A stretch of DNA of 64,000 bases from Oceanihabitans sp. IOP_32 (lineage in GTDB: Bacteria; Bacteroidota; Bacteroidia; Flavobacteriales; Flavobacteriaceae), in NCBI RefSeq assembly GCF_009498295.1, contig NZ_CP040813.1:1867001-1931000 (forward strand), in the 5' to 3' direction. How positions within the stretch are numbered: the first letter of the stretch is position 1; each line of letters starts with the position of its first letter. The notes below the pieces were generated by a model. It made no database searches. It had not been told where the DNA came from and saw nothing but the letters and a program-made list of their open reading frames with translations. Below are positions 27,608 through 37,069 of this stretch, in pieces. The translations under genes were made by a program, and so were the position numbers.

Positions 27608-27934
27608 TTAAAGCATCCCCAATTCCAATTTCGCTTCTTCACTCATTAAATCTTGAGACCATGGTGGGTCGAAAGTAATTTCTACCTCGGCACTTTTTAC
27701 TTCGTTTATAGATTTTACTTTCTCTTCAACTTCCAAGGGTAAGGTTTCGGCTACCGGGCAATTAGGCGTTGTTAGTGTCATTAAAATTTTAACGTCGTAA
27801 TCTTCGTTTACAAAAACATCGTAAATTAAACCCAGTTCGTATATATCCACTGGAATTTCTGGATCGTAAATGGTTTTTATAACGTTTACTATTTTTTCGC
27901 CTAAAGCGTGTACATCTATAGTGGTTTTACTCAT
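27608..27934 (-). CDS. MIP18/DUF59 family iron-sulfur assembly protein (SufT/PaaD-like)
   Basis: A 108-residue cytoplasmic protein of the MIP18 (DUF59) family, which helps in iron-sulfur cluster maturation. The diagnostic stretch IYDPEIPVDIYELGLIYDV (residues about 21-39) and TLTTPNCPVAETLP, with its conserved Cys, are present. It follows sufE on the same strand by 98 bp and is the last suf-cluster gene before the accessory island. SufT-like carrier or maturation roles are known for related proteins; the precise role here is inferred. Confidence 0.9.
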   Translation of the reverse strand: MSKTTIDVHALGEKIVNVIKTIYDPEIPVDIYELGLIYDVFVNEDYDVKILMTLTTPNCPVAETLPLEVEEKVKSINEVKSAEVEITFDPPWSQDLMSEEAKLELGML

Positions 27935-28032
27935 AATTTTATTTTTTTCTTTCCGCGAAAGCGAAAACAGATTAAACTTGGTTTGTTGTTTAGTCGGTTC
28001 TTATAAGAACAACATTACAGCAAACATAGTAG

Positions 28033-28455
28033 CTAATTAAGCTGGGTTTGGTAGGCTATGGCGTACATTTTAAGTTGTTTTACCATACTTACTAAGCCGT
28101 TGGCACGTGTTGGTGACAAATGTTCTTTTAAGCCAATTTTATCGATAAAATCGGTATTGGCATCGATAATATCTTTGGGGTGTTGATTTGAGAATGCACG
28201 AATTAAAATAGCGATTATCCCTTTTGTAATGATGGCATCACTATCGGCCGTGAATACTAATTTATTATCTACCATCTCGGCATGTACCCATACTTTACTT
28301 TGGCAGCCTTTAATAATATTGCTGTCGGTTTTGTATTTCGGGTCAATTAAGGGCAGGTCTTTGCCTAAATCAATCATGTATTGGTAGCGTTCTTCCCAGT
28401 CTTCAAACATGGCGAACTCTTCTATAATTTCGTTTTGAATACTTTCAATAGTCAC
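28033..28455 (-). CDS. sufE: Sulfur acceptor protein SufE
   Basis: A 140-residue protein that accepts persulfide sulfur from the cysteine desulfurase SufS and stimulates it. The active-site Cys lies in NIIKGCQSKVWVHA (about residue 50). Start GTG 28455 (TIESIQNEIIEEF) is chosen over TTG 28482 because a TATTTTTG promoter-like element covers 28472-28479 on this strand, which would place transcription start downstream of that TTG; the resulting length also matches the family. An internal promoter in the suf operon is therefore possible, though no TTG box is evident. Confidence 0.93.
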   Translation of the reverse strand: MTIESIQNEIIEEFAMFEDWEERYQYMIDLGKDLPLIDPKYKTDSNIIKGCQSKVWVHAEMVDNKLVFTADSDAIITKGIIAILIRAFSNQHPKDIIDANTDFIDKIGLKEHLSPTRANGLVSMVKQLKMYAIAYQTQLN

Positions 28456-28494
28456 AGTAACAGGTTTTATACAAAAATACAATAAGAAATCTTT

Positions 28495-28923
28495 CTATTC
28501 TTTATTTTTAGAAATTGATAAGATTTCTTTAACAAGGGCAGCGATTTCTTTTGGCGGATTGCCATGATCGAAACTTTGCGACTCGTAAGTGTTATTATGG
28601 TATTTAATTTTTAATTTCCCAATGGCGGCACCATCAAAAAAACGGTCTTGAGACGGTGCTTTTAAATGGGGTATGTTTTTTACGTCAATGGTTTTTAATA
28701 TGGCCATGAGCTTCGTCCAATCCTTTTCGCTTAGTACATTATTAACGGGCTTGGCACCGTGCTTGTTTATTTTTGAAACCCGTTTTTTTTGTATGGTAAT
28801 ACTTTTATAAGCACTTTTTCCCTGTGTGGTATACTCTAAAGTAATGGCTTCTTGATTTATTTTAGAATTTGAACAGCCATTATCGGTAACCAGCAAAGTG
28901 AACATTATAAAAAGATACTTCAT
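28495..28923 (-). CDS. Putative lipoprotein of unknown function within the suf operon
   Basis: A 142-residue protein with a short hydrophobic N terminus (MKYLFIMFTLLVT) and a Cys at 17 in DNGCSNS, a weak lipobox, so it may be a lipoprotein. The rest is Lys-rich with ISKINKHGAKPVNNVLSEKDWTKLM and a DGAAIGKLKIKY-SQSFDHGNPP pattern, but no domain that I can name. It lies between sufS (36 bp) and sufE (about 40 bp) and should be cotranscribed with them. I recall similar small lipoproteins in the same place in other flavobacteria. Confidence 0.75.
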   Translation of the reverse strand: MKYLFIMFTLLVTDNGCSNSKINQEAITLEYTTQGKSAYKSITIQKKRVSKINKHGAKPVNNVLSEKDWTKLMAILKTIDVKNIPHLKAPSQDRFFDGAAIGKLKIKYHNNTYESQSFDHGNPPKEIAALVKEILSISKNKE

Positions 28924-28959
28924 GTTGTTTCTAAAGTGGTTTTAAAGTTTATTCGGACT

Positions 28960-30174
28960 TTAAGAAAGCATCATTTTGGCTTTTTTAATACCTTCTACTA
29001 AAACGTCAATTTCGGCTTTGGTATTGTAAAAAGCAAAAGAAGCGCGAACGGTTCCTGGTATTTTATAAAAATCCATAATGGGTTGTGCGCAATGATGTCC
29101 TGTACGTACGGCAATACCAAGTTTATCTAAAATGGTGCCCACATCGTAAGGGTGAATACCTTTTAAATTAAATGAAATCACCGAGGTTTTATTTTTAGAT
29201 GTGCCGTAGATTTTCAAGCCTTCAATTTCTAAAAGTTGGGCTGTCGCATAGTGCAACAAATCTTGTTCGTAGGCGTGAATGTTATCAAACCCAATACCGT
29301 TCATATAGTCTAGAGCAGCTCCAAAAGCGATACCTCCAGATATGTTTGGGGTTCCCGCTTCAAATTTATGAGGCAAATTGGCATAGGTGGTTTTCTCGAA
29401 AGTGACCTGATCGATCATTTCGCCGCCACCTTGGTAAGGGGGTAATTTATTTAGCCATGCTTCTTTGCCATACAGCATACCAACTCCTGTTGGGCCACAA
29501 ATTTTATGAGCTGAGGTCACATAAAAATCGACATCTAATTTCTGCACATCTGGTTTTAGGTGCGGACAGGCTTGCGCCCCATCAATTAAAACGGCCGCAC
29601 CAACGCGATGCGCTTGGTCTATAATATATTCGATAGGATTTAAAGTGCCTAGCGCATTCGAAATATGATTTACAAATACGAGTTTTGTTTTTTCTGAAAG
29701 CAGTTCCTTATAAACGTCCATTAGCAATTCGCCATCTTCGCTCATGGGTATAACTTTTAGAATTGCACCCGTGCGTTCACAAAGCATTTGCCAGGGTACA
29801 ATATTGCTATGATGCTCTAATGCAGAGACGATAATCTCGTCGCCCTTTTTTAACAGACTTGTAAACCCACTAGCCACTATATTTATACTATGTGTGGTGC
29901 CTGCGGTAAATATGATTTCGTGCGAAAATTGGGCATTAAAATGGGTTTGTATTTTTAAGCGTGCTTGTTCGTACAAATCGGTCGCTTCTTGACTTAGCGT
30001 ATGTACGCCACGATGAATATTAGCATTGTAATTAGAGTAATAGTCTACAATAACATCCATAACCTGTTGTGGGGTTTGCGAGGTGGCCGCATTATCTAAA
30101 TACACCAAAGGTTTCCCATTTACTTTTCGAGAAAGTATTGGGAAATCTTGCCTAATATCGTTTACGTTGAACAT
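28960..30174 (-). CDS. sufS: Cysteine desulfurase SufS
   Basis: A 404-residue PLP-dependent group II cysteine desulfurase that supplies sulfur for cluster assembly. The PLP lysine lies in TSAHKICGPTGVGMLYG (about residue 225), the sulfur-carrying Cys in VRTGHHCAQPIM (about 363), and the pyridoxal-facing His in ALEHHSNIVPW (about 122). The N terminus DIRQDFPILSRKVNGKPLVYLDNAATSQ is typical. It is followed by the small lipoprotein and SufE, its functional partner. Confidence 0.97.
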   Translation of the reverse strand: MFNVNDIRQDFPILSRKVNGKPLVYLDNAATSQTPQQVMDVIVDYYSNYNANIHRGVHTLSQEATDLYEQARLKIQTHFNAQFSHEIIFTAGTTHSINIVASGFTSLLKKGDEIIVSALEHHSNIVPWQMLCERTGAILKVIPMSEDGELLMDVYKELLSEKTKLVFVNHISNALGTLNPIEYIIDQAHRVGAAVLIDGAQACPHLKPDVQKLDVDFYVTSAHKICGPTGVGMLYGKEAWLNKLPPYQGGGEMIDQVTFEKTTYANLPHKFEAGTPNISGGIAFGAALDYMNGIGFDNIHAYEQDLLHYATAQLLEIEGLKIYGTSKNKTSVISFNLKGIHPYDVGTILDKLGIAVRTGHHCAQPIMDFYKIPGTVRASFAFYNTKAEIDVLVEGIKKAKMMLS

Positions 30175-30282
30175 AGTTTTTTTTTAGCACTGTATTCGCC
30201 ATTCGGCTGTTTTATTAGCCTTAAATTTTTTTGTTTTTCAAGAAAGAAATGGTGTATGGCGGGAATTAGCTTCAAATTACAA

Positions 30283-31596
30283 TTATAAATCGAAGCCCAT
30301 ATTTACTCCTAATTTGTTTGCAATTATTTTGGTAATACGTTGTTTAATTTCAGGAATTTTAACCGATTTTAAAACATCATTACTAAAGGCAAACATTAAA
30401 AGGGCTTTGGCTTCTTTTTCGGGAATACCGCGCGAACGCATGTAGAACATGGCACTTTCGTCTAATTGACCAATAGTACAGCCGTGTGAGCATTTTACAT
30501 CATCAGCAAAAATTTCTAATTGCGGTTTGGTGTTAATAGTGGCCTTATCGCTAATTAAAATGTTGTTATTCGCTTGAAACGCATTGGTTTTTTGAGCTTC
30601 TTTTTCTACTATAATTTTACCGTTAAATACACCTGTAGCATTCTCGCCAAAAATGCCTTTATAATCTTGATGACTCTCACAATTAGGCTCGATATGATTA
30701 ACTAAGGTATTGTGATCTACATGTTGTTTATCACCAATAATAGTCACCCCTTTTAAGATGGAATTAATGCGCTCGCCTTCTTGATAAAAGTTAAGGTTGT
30801 TACGTGTTAATTTACCACCAAAAGAGAAGGTGTGTACCGATGCCACACTCTCGCGGTGTTGTTTAACAAAAGTATTGTCTATTAACGAAGCGTTAGCTTT
30901 ATCGTTTTGTAACTTGTAATAATCGACAATAGCACGTTTTTTGGTAAAAATTTCGGTAACGCTGTTGGTTAAAACAGGATTATCGGTTAAGCTTTGGTGG
31001 CGCTCAATAATTTGTACATGCGCGTTCTCCTCAACCACAATTAAATTACGTGGTTGCAACATGGTAGCGGCTTCATTTCCTGTGGCCAAATGTATAAGCT
31101 GAATGGGTTTGCCTACTATTTTATTTTTTGGTATGTGAATATAGGCACCTTCTTTAGAAAAAGCGGTGTTAAGCGACGGCAAGCTGTCTTTTGTTGCAGC
31201 TTTATTGAAGTAGTTTTCAATAACCAAACGGTATTTTGGTTTTGATAGGGCTGCAGACATTAGGCACACATCTACACCATCGTGCGTGGTTTCAGATAGG
31301 TGTGAGGAGTATTTACCATCTATAAACACAATTTTATAGCTGTCTATATTATGGATAAAATACTTTTTAATGTCGTTATAATCTAAATCTCCTTCCTTTT
31401 TTGGAAATAAACAATAATCTTCTTTTAAGATGGTATTTAAAGCGGTGTATTTCCATGCTTCTTCTTTTTTAGAAGGGAAGCCAGAGGCTTTAAATATGTT
31501 TATGGCATCGTTTCTAAGGTCCTGTAGGTAAGAATCGGCCTCGGCGTAGTCTTCAGATACTAGAAAAGATGATACTAATTTTTCTTTTAAATCCAT
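30283..31596 (-). CDS. sufD: Fe-S scaffold complex subunit SufD
   Basis: A 437-residue component of the SufBCD scaffold. It shows the SufBD beta-helix core (NDKANASLIDNTFVKQHRES..., VDHNTLVNHIEPNCESHQDYKG) and the C-terminal EIFADDVKCSHGCTIGQLDESAMFYMRSRGI helix that contacts SufC, including the conserved Cys/His pair. The N-terminal region KKEEAWKYT is typical. It lies 126 bp after sufC and 108 bp before sufS. Confidence 0.96.
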   Translation of the reverse strand: MDLKEKLVSSFLVSEDYAEADSYLQDLRNDAINIFKASGFPSKKEEAWKYTALNTILKEDYCLFPKKEGDLDYNDIKKYFIHNIDSYKIVFIDGKYSSHLSETTHDGVDVCLMSAALSKPKYRLVIENYFNKAATKDSLPSLNTAFSKEGAYIHIPKNKIVGKPIQLIHLATGNEAATMLQPRNLIVVEENAHVQIIERHQSLTDNPVLTNSVTEIFTKKRAIVDYYKLQNDKANASLIDNTFVKQHRESVASVHTFSFGGKLTRNNLNFYQEGERINSILKGVTIIGDKQHVDHNTLVNHIEPNCESHQDYKGIFGENATGVFNGKIIVEKEAQKTNAFQANNNILISDKATINTKPQLEIFADDVKCSHGCTIGQLDESAMFYMRSRGIPEKEAKALLMFAFSNDVLKSVKIPEIKQRITKIIANKLGVNMGFDL

Positions 31597-31722
31597 GTTT
31601 TTCAGATTTCATTTGCTAGGTTTAGTCTCTATAAGATTAGCGGCTAAACCACAAACTTTTACGTTTTTAATATTTTGTGTAAGTAATGGTTGAGCATTTG
31701 TCAACTATTACGAGATAATGCT

Positions 31723-32475
31723 CTAGGCACCAACTTCTTCTTTAACCCAATCGTATCCTTTTTCTTCAAGTTCGTGTGCTAGTGAAGCATCTCCAGACTT
31801 AACAATACGACCTTCGTGAATGACATGTACAAAATCTGGCACGATATAATCTAATAAACGTTGGTAATGTGTGATAACAATTACAGCGTTGTCTTTAGAT
31901 TTAAGCTTATTTACACCATTGGCAACAATGCGTAGGGCATCGATATCTAATCCAGAATCGGTTTCATCAAGAATGGCTAATTTTGGATCTAGCATGGCCA
32001 TTTGAAAAATTTCGTTTCGTTTTTTCTCACCACCAGAAAAACCTTCGTTAAGTGAACGCGATAAAAATTTTCTATCAATTTCTAATAAATCGGCCTTCTC
32101 ACGAATGAGTTTTAACATGTCTTTGGCAGGCATGTCTTCAAGACCCTTAGCTTTTCTCGTTTCGTTGATGGCTGTTTTTATAAAGTTAGTCACCGATACG
32201 CCCGGAATTTCTACAGGATATTGAAACGAAAGGAAAATGCCTTTGTGCGCACGTTCTTCGGCCGAAAGTTCTTCTATGTTTTCATTGTGTAAATAGATTT
32301 CGCCTTCATCAACTTCATATTCCTCTTTTCCAGCAATAACAGATGCCAATGTACTTTTTCCAGAGCCATTTGGCCCCATGATAGCATGTACTTCTCCGGG
32401 TTTAACCTCAAGATTAATACCTCTTAAAATGGCTTTATCGTCAACACTTGCGTGTAAGTTATTTATTTTTAACAT
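31723..32475 (-). CDS. sufC: Fe-S assembly ATPase SufC
   Basis: A 250-residue ABC-type ATPase that drives conformational change of SufBD. Walker A is GPNGSGKST (about residue 35), the ABC signature is [13 protein letters not shown] (about 150), Walker B is [12 protein letters not shown] (about 171) and the switch His is in [14 protein letters not shown] (about 203). All motifs are intact. It lies between sufB (106 bp) and sufD (126 bp). Confidence 0.98.
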   Translation of the reverse strand: MLKINNLHASVDDKAILRGINLEVKPGEVHAIMGPNGSGKSTLASVIAGKEEYEVDEGEIYLHNENIEELSAEERAHKGIFLSFQYPVEIPGVSVTNFIKTAINETRKAKGLEDMPAKDMLKLIREKADLLEIDRKFLSRSLNEGFSGGEKKRNEIFQMAMLDPKLAILDETDSGLDIDALRIVANGVNKLKSKDNAVIVITHYQRLLDYIVPDFVHVIHEGRIVKSGDASLAHELEEKGYDWVKEEVGA

Positions 32476-32581
32476 ATTTAATTTTTTCTTGTTTTTTTAA
32501 TCTTTTTTATTTCTCAAAACAGGGTTTTTGTGCGGTCTTTTTAAATGGTAAGACTTGATTTAATCCCTGAAGTGTTGTTGC

Positions 32582-34030
32582 TTATCCTACGCTGCCTTCT
32601 AAGCTTATTTCTAACAGTTTTTGCGCTTCAACGGCAAATTCCATAGGCAGTTTATTTAAAACTTCTTTACTAAAACCATTTACAATTAAGGCAATCGCTT
32701 TTTCGGTATCTATACCACGTTGATTACAGTAAAAAATTTGGTCTTCACCAATTTTACTGGTTGTGGCCTCGTGCTCTATTTTAGCCGATTTGTTTTTAGC
32801 TTCAATATAGGGGAAGGTATGCGCGCCACATTCGTTACCCATTAGTAAACTATCACATTGTGAAAAATTACGTGCGTTTTCTGCTCTAGAGTTTATCTGT
32901 ACCAATCCGCGATACGAGTTTTGCGATTTCCCTGCAGAAATACCTTTTGAAATGATAGTAGATTTCGTGTTTTTGCCTAAATGAATCATCTTAGTTCCGG
33001 TATCGGCTTGCTGATGGTTGTTGGTAACTGCAATAGAGTAAAATTCGCCAACCGAATTATCACCTTTTAAAATACACGATGGGTATTTCCAGGTTACAGC
33101 AGAGCCTGTTTCAACTTGTGTCCACGAAATTTTAGCATTCTTCTCACACAAACCTCTTTTGGTAACAAAGTTAAATACCCCACCTTTGCCCTCGGCGTTG
33201 CCTGGAAACCAGTTTTGTACGGTCGAGTATTTTATCTCGGCATCTTCTAAAGCAATTAGCTCTACAACGGCGGCATGTAATTGGTTTTCGTCTCGACTAG
33301 GGGCTGTACAGCCCTCGAGATACGATACATAACTACCTTCGTCGGCAATAACAAGCGTGCGCTCAAACTGACCGGTACCGGCTTGATTAATTCTGAAGTA
33401 GGTAGAAAGCTCCATTGGGCAGCGTACACCTTTTGGAATGTAGCAAAACGAGCCATCACTAAATACAGCCGAGTTTAAGGCTGCGTAAAAATTATCTTTA
33501 GTAGGCACAATGGTACCAATATATTTCTTGACAAGCTCTGGGTGCTCTTTAATAGCTTCAGAAATACTCATAAAAATGATGCCTTTTTCGGCAAGGGTTT
33601 CTTTGAATGTGGTGGCTACCGAAACGGAGTCGACAACGACATCCATAGCAACGTTGGCCAATTTTTTTTGCTCGTCAATAGAAATACCTAACTTTTCAAA
33701 AGTGGCTAATAATTCGGGGTCAACTTCATCTAAACTGTTGTACTTAGGTTTGCTGTTGGGAGCCGAATAGTACGAAATAGCCTGAAAATCTGGTTTTTCG
33801 TAGGTTACATTAGCCCAATCTGGTTCGGTCATTTCTTTCCAAACTTTAAAAGCCTCAAGTCGCCAATCGGTCATCCATTGTGGTTCTTCTTTCTTCTTAG
33901 AAATGGCACGCACAACGTCTTCATTTAAACCTACAGGAAATGTATCAGACTCTATATCGGTATAAAATCCGTATTCGTATTCTTTAGTTTTTAGCTCTTC
34001 GCGTAAATCGTCTTCTGTATATTTGCTCAT
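32582..34030 (-). CDS. sufB: Fe-S scaffold complex subunit SufB
   Basis: A 482-residue scaffold protein on which new [Fe-S] clusters are assembled. It has the SufB N-terminal [21 protein letters not shown], the [23 protein letters not shown] segment, the Cys of [22 protein letters not shown], and the conserved C-terminal [30 protein letters not shown]. The ATG is at 34030; the codon before it is TTG. It begins 20 bp after the sufA stop. Confidence 0.98.
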   Translation of the reverse strand: MSKYTEDDLREELKTKEYEYGFYTDIESDTFPVGLNEDVVRAISKKKEEPQWMTDWRLEAFKVWKEMTEPDWANVTYEKPDFQAISYYSAPNSKPKYNSLDEVDPELLATFEKLGISIDEQKKLANVAMDVVVDSVSVATTFKETLAEKGIIFMSISEAIKEHPELVKKYIGTIVPTKDNFYAALNSAVFSDGSFCYIPKGVRCPMELSTYFRINQAGTGQFERTLVIADEGSYVSYLEGCTAPSRDENQLHAAVVELIALEDAEIKYSTVQNWFPGNAEGKGGVFNFVTKRGLCEKNAKISWTQVETGSAVTWKYPSCILKGDNSVGEFYSIAVTNNHQQADTGTKMIHLGKNTKSTIISKGISAGKSQNSYRGLVQINSRAENARNFSQCDSLLMGNECGAHTFPYIEAKNKSAKIEHEATTSKIGEDQIFYCNQRGIDTEKAIALIVNGFSKEVLNKLPMEFAVEAQKLLEISLEGSVG

Positions 34031-34050
34031 CAATTTTTTAGTTAATAATG

Positions 34051-34380
34051 TTATAGGGAAAAGCTTTCACCGCAGCCACAAGTGCGGTTGGCATTAGGAT
34101 TATTAAAAACAAATCCAGTGCCGTTAAGCCCCCCAGAATATTCGAGTGTGGTGCCTATTAAGTATAAAAAACTTTTTTTATCGACAATAATTTTCACGCC
34201 GTTATCTTCAAAAACTTTATCGTCGTCTTGTTGTTGTTTATCAAACTTTAAATCATATGATAAACCAGAACATCCACCGCTTTTTACCGATACGCGCACA
34301 AAATCGATAGCTGTGTTATAGCCATCTTCTTCCATAAGTTCAAAAACTTTTTTCTTAGCTTTCTCAGATACTTTTATCAT
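34051..34380 (-). CDS. sufA: A-type iron-sulfur carrier protein (SufA/IscA/ErpA family)
   Basis: A 109-residue A-type carrier that transfers clusters from SufBCD to apoproteins. The three conserved cysteines are in [13 protein letters not shown] (about residue 37) and TCGCGESF (about 102 and 104). It is the first gene of the suf operon and precedes sufB by 20 bp. Whether it is closer to SufA or ErpA cannot be told from the sequence alone. Confidence 0.93.
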   Translation of the reverse strand: MIKVSEKAKKKVFELMEEDGYNTAIDFVRVSVKSGGCSGLSYDLKFDKQQQDDDKVFEDNGVKIIVDKKSFLYLIGTTLEYSGGLNGTGFVFNNPNANRTCGCGESFSL

Positions 34381-34500
34381 AAATTTTAATCAGAATTAAT
34401 CATGCAATACTTCTATTTATGACATGCAAACTACTTAATAAAAGATGGTTATTTCAAAAATTGAAACATATTTTTATTAAGAAGGTTTCTAAATAGACCA

Positions 34501-34508
34501 CAAATATA
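34501..34508 (-). promoter_or_regulatory. Candidate suf operon -7 element; remainder of the sufA-thiL spacer
   Basis: On the minus strand this reads TATATTTG, matching TAnnTTTG, about 120 bp upstream of the sufA start. A TTG lies at 34533-34535 with a rather long 24-bp spacer. If it is used, the operon has a leader of about 115 nt. The spacer 34381-34810 (430 bp) otherwise holds the thiL promoter on its right side. I found no gene, no clear hairpin and no TPP riboswitch. Confidence 0.5.
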
Positions 34509-34776
34509 CGATATAACTCATGGTTTTTGGTACAAGATCACATTATATTCTTATATGGTTTTATAGGTTTTCTTTATTGAGTAATCTTGTTTGCGATATT
34601 GGCGTCTTAGAAGTGAAAAAATGGTAAAAAGAAAATGCTTCTGTCGGTATTTTTATAAATATTTAGGTTTTCGGGCCTCGAGTTTTATTTTTCAGAATTA
34701 TAAAAATGAAGTATGTTGCGAAACCTTGGAAAAAATAAGTTAGATGTTTATAAGCACATTATATGGGGAAAGCCTA

Positions 34777-34806
34777 TTGATAAATCAAAATAGCTTCTTA
34801 TTTTTG
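34777..34806 (+). promoter_or_regulatory. Promoter of thiL (leaderless-type)
   Basis: TTG at 34777-34779, a 19-bp spacer and TATTTTTG at 34799-34806 form a textbook Bacteroidota promoter. The -7 element ends only 4 bp before the ATG at 34811, so transcription would begin at or next to the start codon. Confidence 0.75.
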
Positions 34807-34810
34807 CAAT

Positions 34811-35863
34811 ATGATAGAAGATAAAAATCAACAAAGTACACCGTTAAGTACTTTAGGAGAATTTGCATTAATTGACCATTTAACTAAGGATTTCAAAATT
34901 AAGCATAAATCTACGGTCAAAGGCATTGGCGACGATGCTGCTGTATTGGATTTTAAAGGCAAAAAAATTGCAGTTACTACCGATTTTTTGGTTGAAGGCG
35001 TGCATTTTAATTTGAGTTATATGCCGCTTAAGCATTTGGGTTACAAAGCTGTAGTTGTTAATTTGTCTGATATTTACGCCATGAATGCCATGGCTACACA
35101 AATTACGGTTTCTATTGCTGTATCTAACAGATTTCCGCTTGAGGCGCTTGAGGAGCTGTATGCTGGTATTCAAACAGCTGCAAACATTTACAATATTGAT
35201 GTGGTTGGTGGAGATACTACCTCGTCTTTAACAGGCTTACTTATTACGGTTACTGCAATTGGGCAGTTTGAAGACGGAGATGAGGTGTTTAGGAGTGGAG
35301 CTAAACCAAATGATTTATTAGTGGTTTCTGGCGATTTAGGTGGTGCTTACATGGGTTTACAGGTGCTTGAACGCGAGAACGAAGTCTATAAAGTAAACCC
35401 AAAAAATCAACCAGATTTAGAACCTTACTCTTATATTATAGAGCGACAGTTAAAACCAGAGGCTCGGAAAGACGTTGTTAAATTATTGAAGGATTTAAAA
35501 ATAAAACCAACGTCTATGATTGATATTAGTGATGGTTTGTCTTCTGAAATTATACATATTTGTAAGCATAGCAAGGTAGGTTGCGATGTATTTGAAGAAA
35601 AAATTCCTTTAGACCCACAAGTTATCTCTACCTGTGAAGAGTTTAATATCGATAGTACGACAGTTGCTTTAAATGGGGGTGAGGATTACGAGCTTCTGTT
35701 TACCATCGCTCAAGACGATTATCCTAAATTAAAAGGTAATCCTAACTTTAGCGTGATTGGGTTTATGAAAGAGGAAAGTGCTGGTATGCATTTAGTGACT
35801 CGTGGAGAGTCCAGAATACCTATAAAAGCACAAGGATGGAAATATTTCAATGAGGAAAACTAG
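34811..35863 (+). CDS. thiL: Thiamine-monophosphate kinase
   Basis: A 350-residue enzyme that phosphorylates thiamine monophosphate to thiamine diphosphate. It has the AIR-synthase-like fold with GIGDDAAVLDFKGKKIAVTTDFLVEGVHF (ATP/Mg site, about residues 38-66), NLSDIYAMNAMA, VVGGDTTSS and the SMIDISDGLSSEI stretch (about 236). The C-terminal NGGEDYELLFTI is also typical. It stands alone with its own promoter. No other thiamine gene is in the window. Confidence 0.95.
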   Translation: MIEDKNQQSTPLSTLGEFALIDHLTKDFKIKHKSTVKGIGDDAAVLDFKGKKIAVTTDFLVEGVHFNLSYMPLKHLGYKAVVVNLSDIYAMNAMATQITVSIAVSNRFPLEALEELYAGIQTAANIYNIDVVGGDTTSSLTGLLITVTAIGQFEDGDEVFRSGAKPNDLLVVSGDLGGAYMGLQVLERENEVYKVNPKNQPDLEPYSYIIERQLKPEARKDVVKLLKDLKIKPTSMIDISDGLSSEIIHICKHSKVGCDVFEEKIPLDPQVISTCEEFNIDSTTVALNGGEDYELLFTIAQDDYPKLKGNPNFSVIGFMKEESAGMHLVTRGESRIPIKAQGWKYFNEEN

Positions 35864-35937
35864 GGTAAAAGCTATAACCCTGAGCGATTTCAAGTATAAC
35901 CGGTGTAAGTTGTCTTTTTTGTAAAAGTTGCAGTAAC

Positions 35938-36186
35938 TTAAGGATGTGTTCTTAGGCGTCTGGTTTTTGAATGGTGAATACGACTTAAAATGGCGTTTAT
36001 CCCTCTAAATTTTGGAGTTAGTTCTATTAAAGCACCGTTACTATTTGTAGTAAGTTCTTTTTTACAGTGTTTACAAGCATATTCTTTAACGTGGTAAGTT
36101 ACTTTTTTGGTAACTCGAAAATCGTGTCCAAAAAGGGCGCAGTACATTTTTGGAATAAAAGTAGGTTTGTTGGTAGTTTTACGCAT
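35938..36186 (-). CDS. Small cysteine-containing protein (DUF1660-like zinc-ribbon type)
   Basis: An 82-residue basic protein. CALFGHDFRVTKKVTYHVKEYACKHCKKELTTNSNG resembles the DUF1660-type pattern, with C-x-x-FGH before a CxxC pair, so a single structural metal site is likely. The C terminus is rich in Arg and His (SRIHHSKTRRLRTHP), suggesting nucleic-acid contact. It lies 60 bp upstream of the alpha/beta hydrolase gene start region, in the opposite gap from thiL. Function unknown. Confidence 0.65.
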   Translation of the reverse strand: MRKTTNKPTFIPKMYCALFGHDFRVTKKVTYHVKEYACKHCKKELTTNSNGALIELTPKFRGINAILSRIHHSKTRRLRTHP

Positions 36187-36246
36187 AAAATTTTGATTTT
36201 AGACTATAAACATAATAAATTTTATAAACTAAAACGACAAAACGCA

Positions 36247-37023
36247 TTAATATTCGATGAAATGCATGAGTTGAGGTAAAAGTTCTACCTTATTTTCAAT
36301 AGGCGCCATGTGGCCATCTTGAAAAACGACTATATTAGCTTGGGCAGATTTTGCTTCTGTTATGAGGTCCTGGGAGTTTAATAAGGGATCATTTAAACTT
36401 ATCATCATAGTGACATTATGTTTAAAAGCGTGCAGTATTTTTTCTCTATTAGGTCTAATTTTCATGCCTTCTAAGGCGGCGATAATGCCCTGTAATGGTG
36501 TTTTTAAGGCTTGCTCGATACAATATTTAATGTCTTCTTTAAAAACAGTTCTGTTTTTTTTAGTAAACAAATTGCTAATTGCGAGCCTAATAAATAGTTT
36601 ATGATTGTGTTTTACAACCTGAATGCTACGGTCTCGTTGTGCTTTTTTGCTGTTCGAATCTGCCTTGGCAGTAGAGTTTATTAAACACAAACGCGTTACG
36701 GCGTTTGGATAGGCTTCCGCGAAAGCGAGGGCAACATAGCCTCCCATGGAATGTCCTATTAAGAGGCATGGTTTAATATTCAAATGATTTAATACAGCTT
36801 TAACGGCATCTGCCATAAGTTCCATGGAATGAACGTGTCCTAAACACCCTGTTTTGCCATGACCTAATAAATCAATACAAATCACTCTGTTTTTTTTAGT
36901 TAATTCCGGCAAAAAAGCCTGCCACATGGTGCTGTTTTCTAAAAAACCATGCAGCATCACAATAGCTTGTCCTTTGCCTTCATCTTTATAAAAAATATCG
37001 ATGCCTTTGTAAGCTAAAATCAT
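36247..37023 (-). CDS. Alpha/beta-fold hydrolase
   Basis: A 258-residue cytoplasmic hydrolase. The oxyanion segment is VMLHGFLENSTMW (about residue 22), the nucleophile Ser is in LIGHSMGGYVALAFAE (about 92), an acid candidate is in NDPLLNSQD, and the terminal His is in FQDGHMAPIE (about 238). The catalytic triad is complete. The substrate is unknown; it resembles the broad esterase/haloperoxidase-like group. The gene is divergent from brnQ with only 33 bp between the start codons. Confidence 0.88.
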   Translation of the reverse strand: MILAYKGIDIFYKDEGKGQAIVMLHGFLENSTMWQAFLPELTKKNRVICIDLLGHGKTGCLGHVHSMELMADAVKAVLNHLNIKPCLLIGHSMGGYVALAFAEAYPNAVTRLCLINSTAKADSNSKKAQRDRSIQVVKHNHKLFIRLAISNLFTKKNRTVFKEDIKYCIEQALKTPLQGIIAALEGMKIRPNREKILHAFKHNVTMMISLNDPLLNSQDLITEAKSAQANIVVFQDGHMAPIENKVELLPQLMHFIEY

Positions 37024-37040
37024 AATTATACTATCTTGCG

Positions 37041-37069
37041 CAAATATACGTAAGCTATGAGTAAAACAA
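37041..37069 (-). promoter_or_regulatory. Promoter of the alpha/beta hydrolase, overlapping the brnQ start
   Basis: On the minus strand TTG (37069-37067), an 18-bp spacer and TATATTTG (37048-37041) precede the hydrolase ATG by 17 bp. The -33 part falls inside the first codons of brnQ, so the two divergent promoters must overlap and may exclude each other. Confidence 0.6.

Noticed and set aside
34381-34810. TPP riboswitch upstream of thiL
   Set aside because: I saw no thi-box-like CTGAGA segment, and the predicted transcript has no leader that could hold one.
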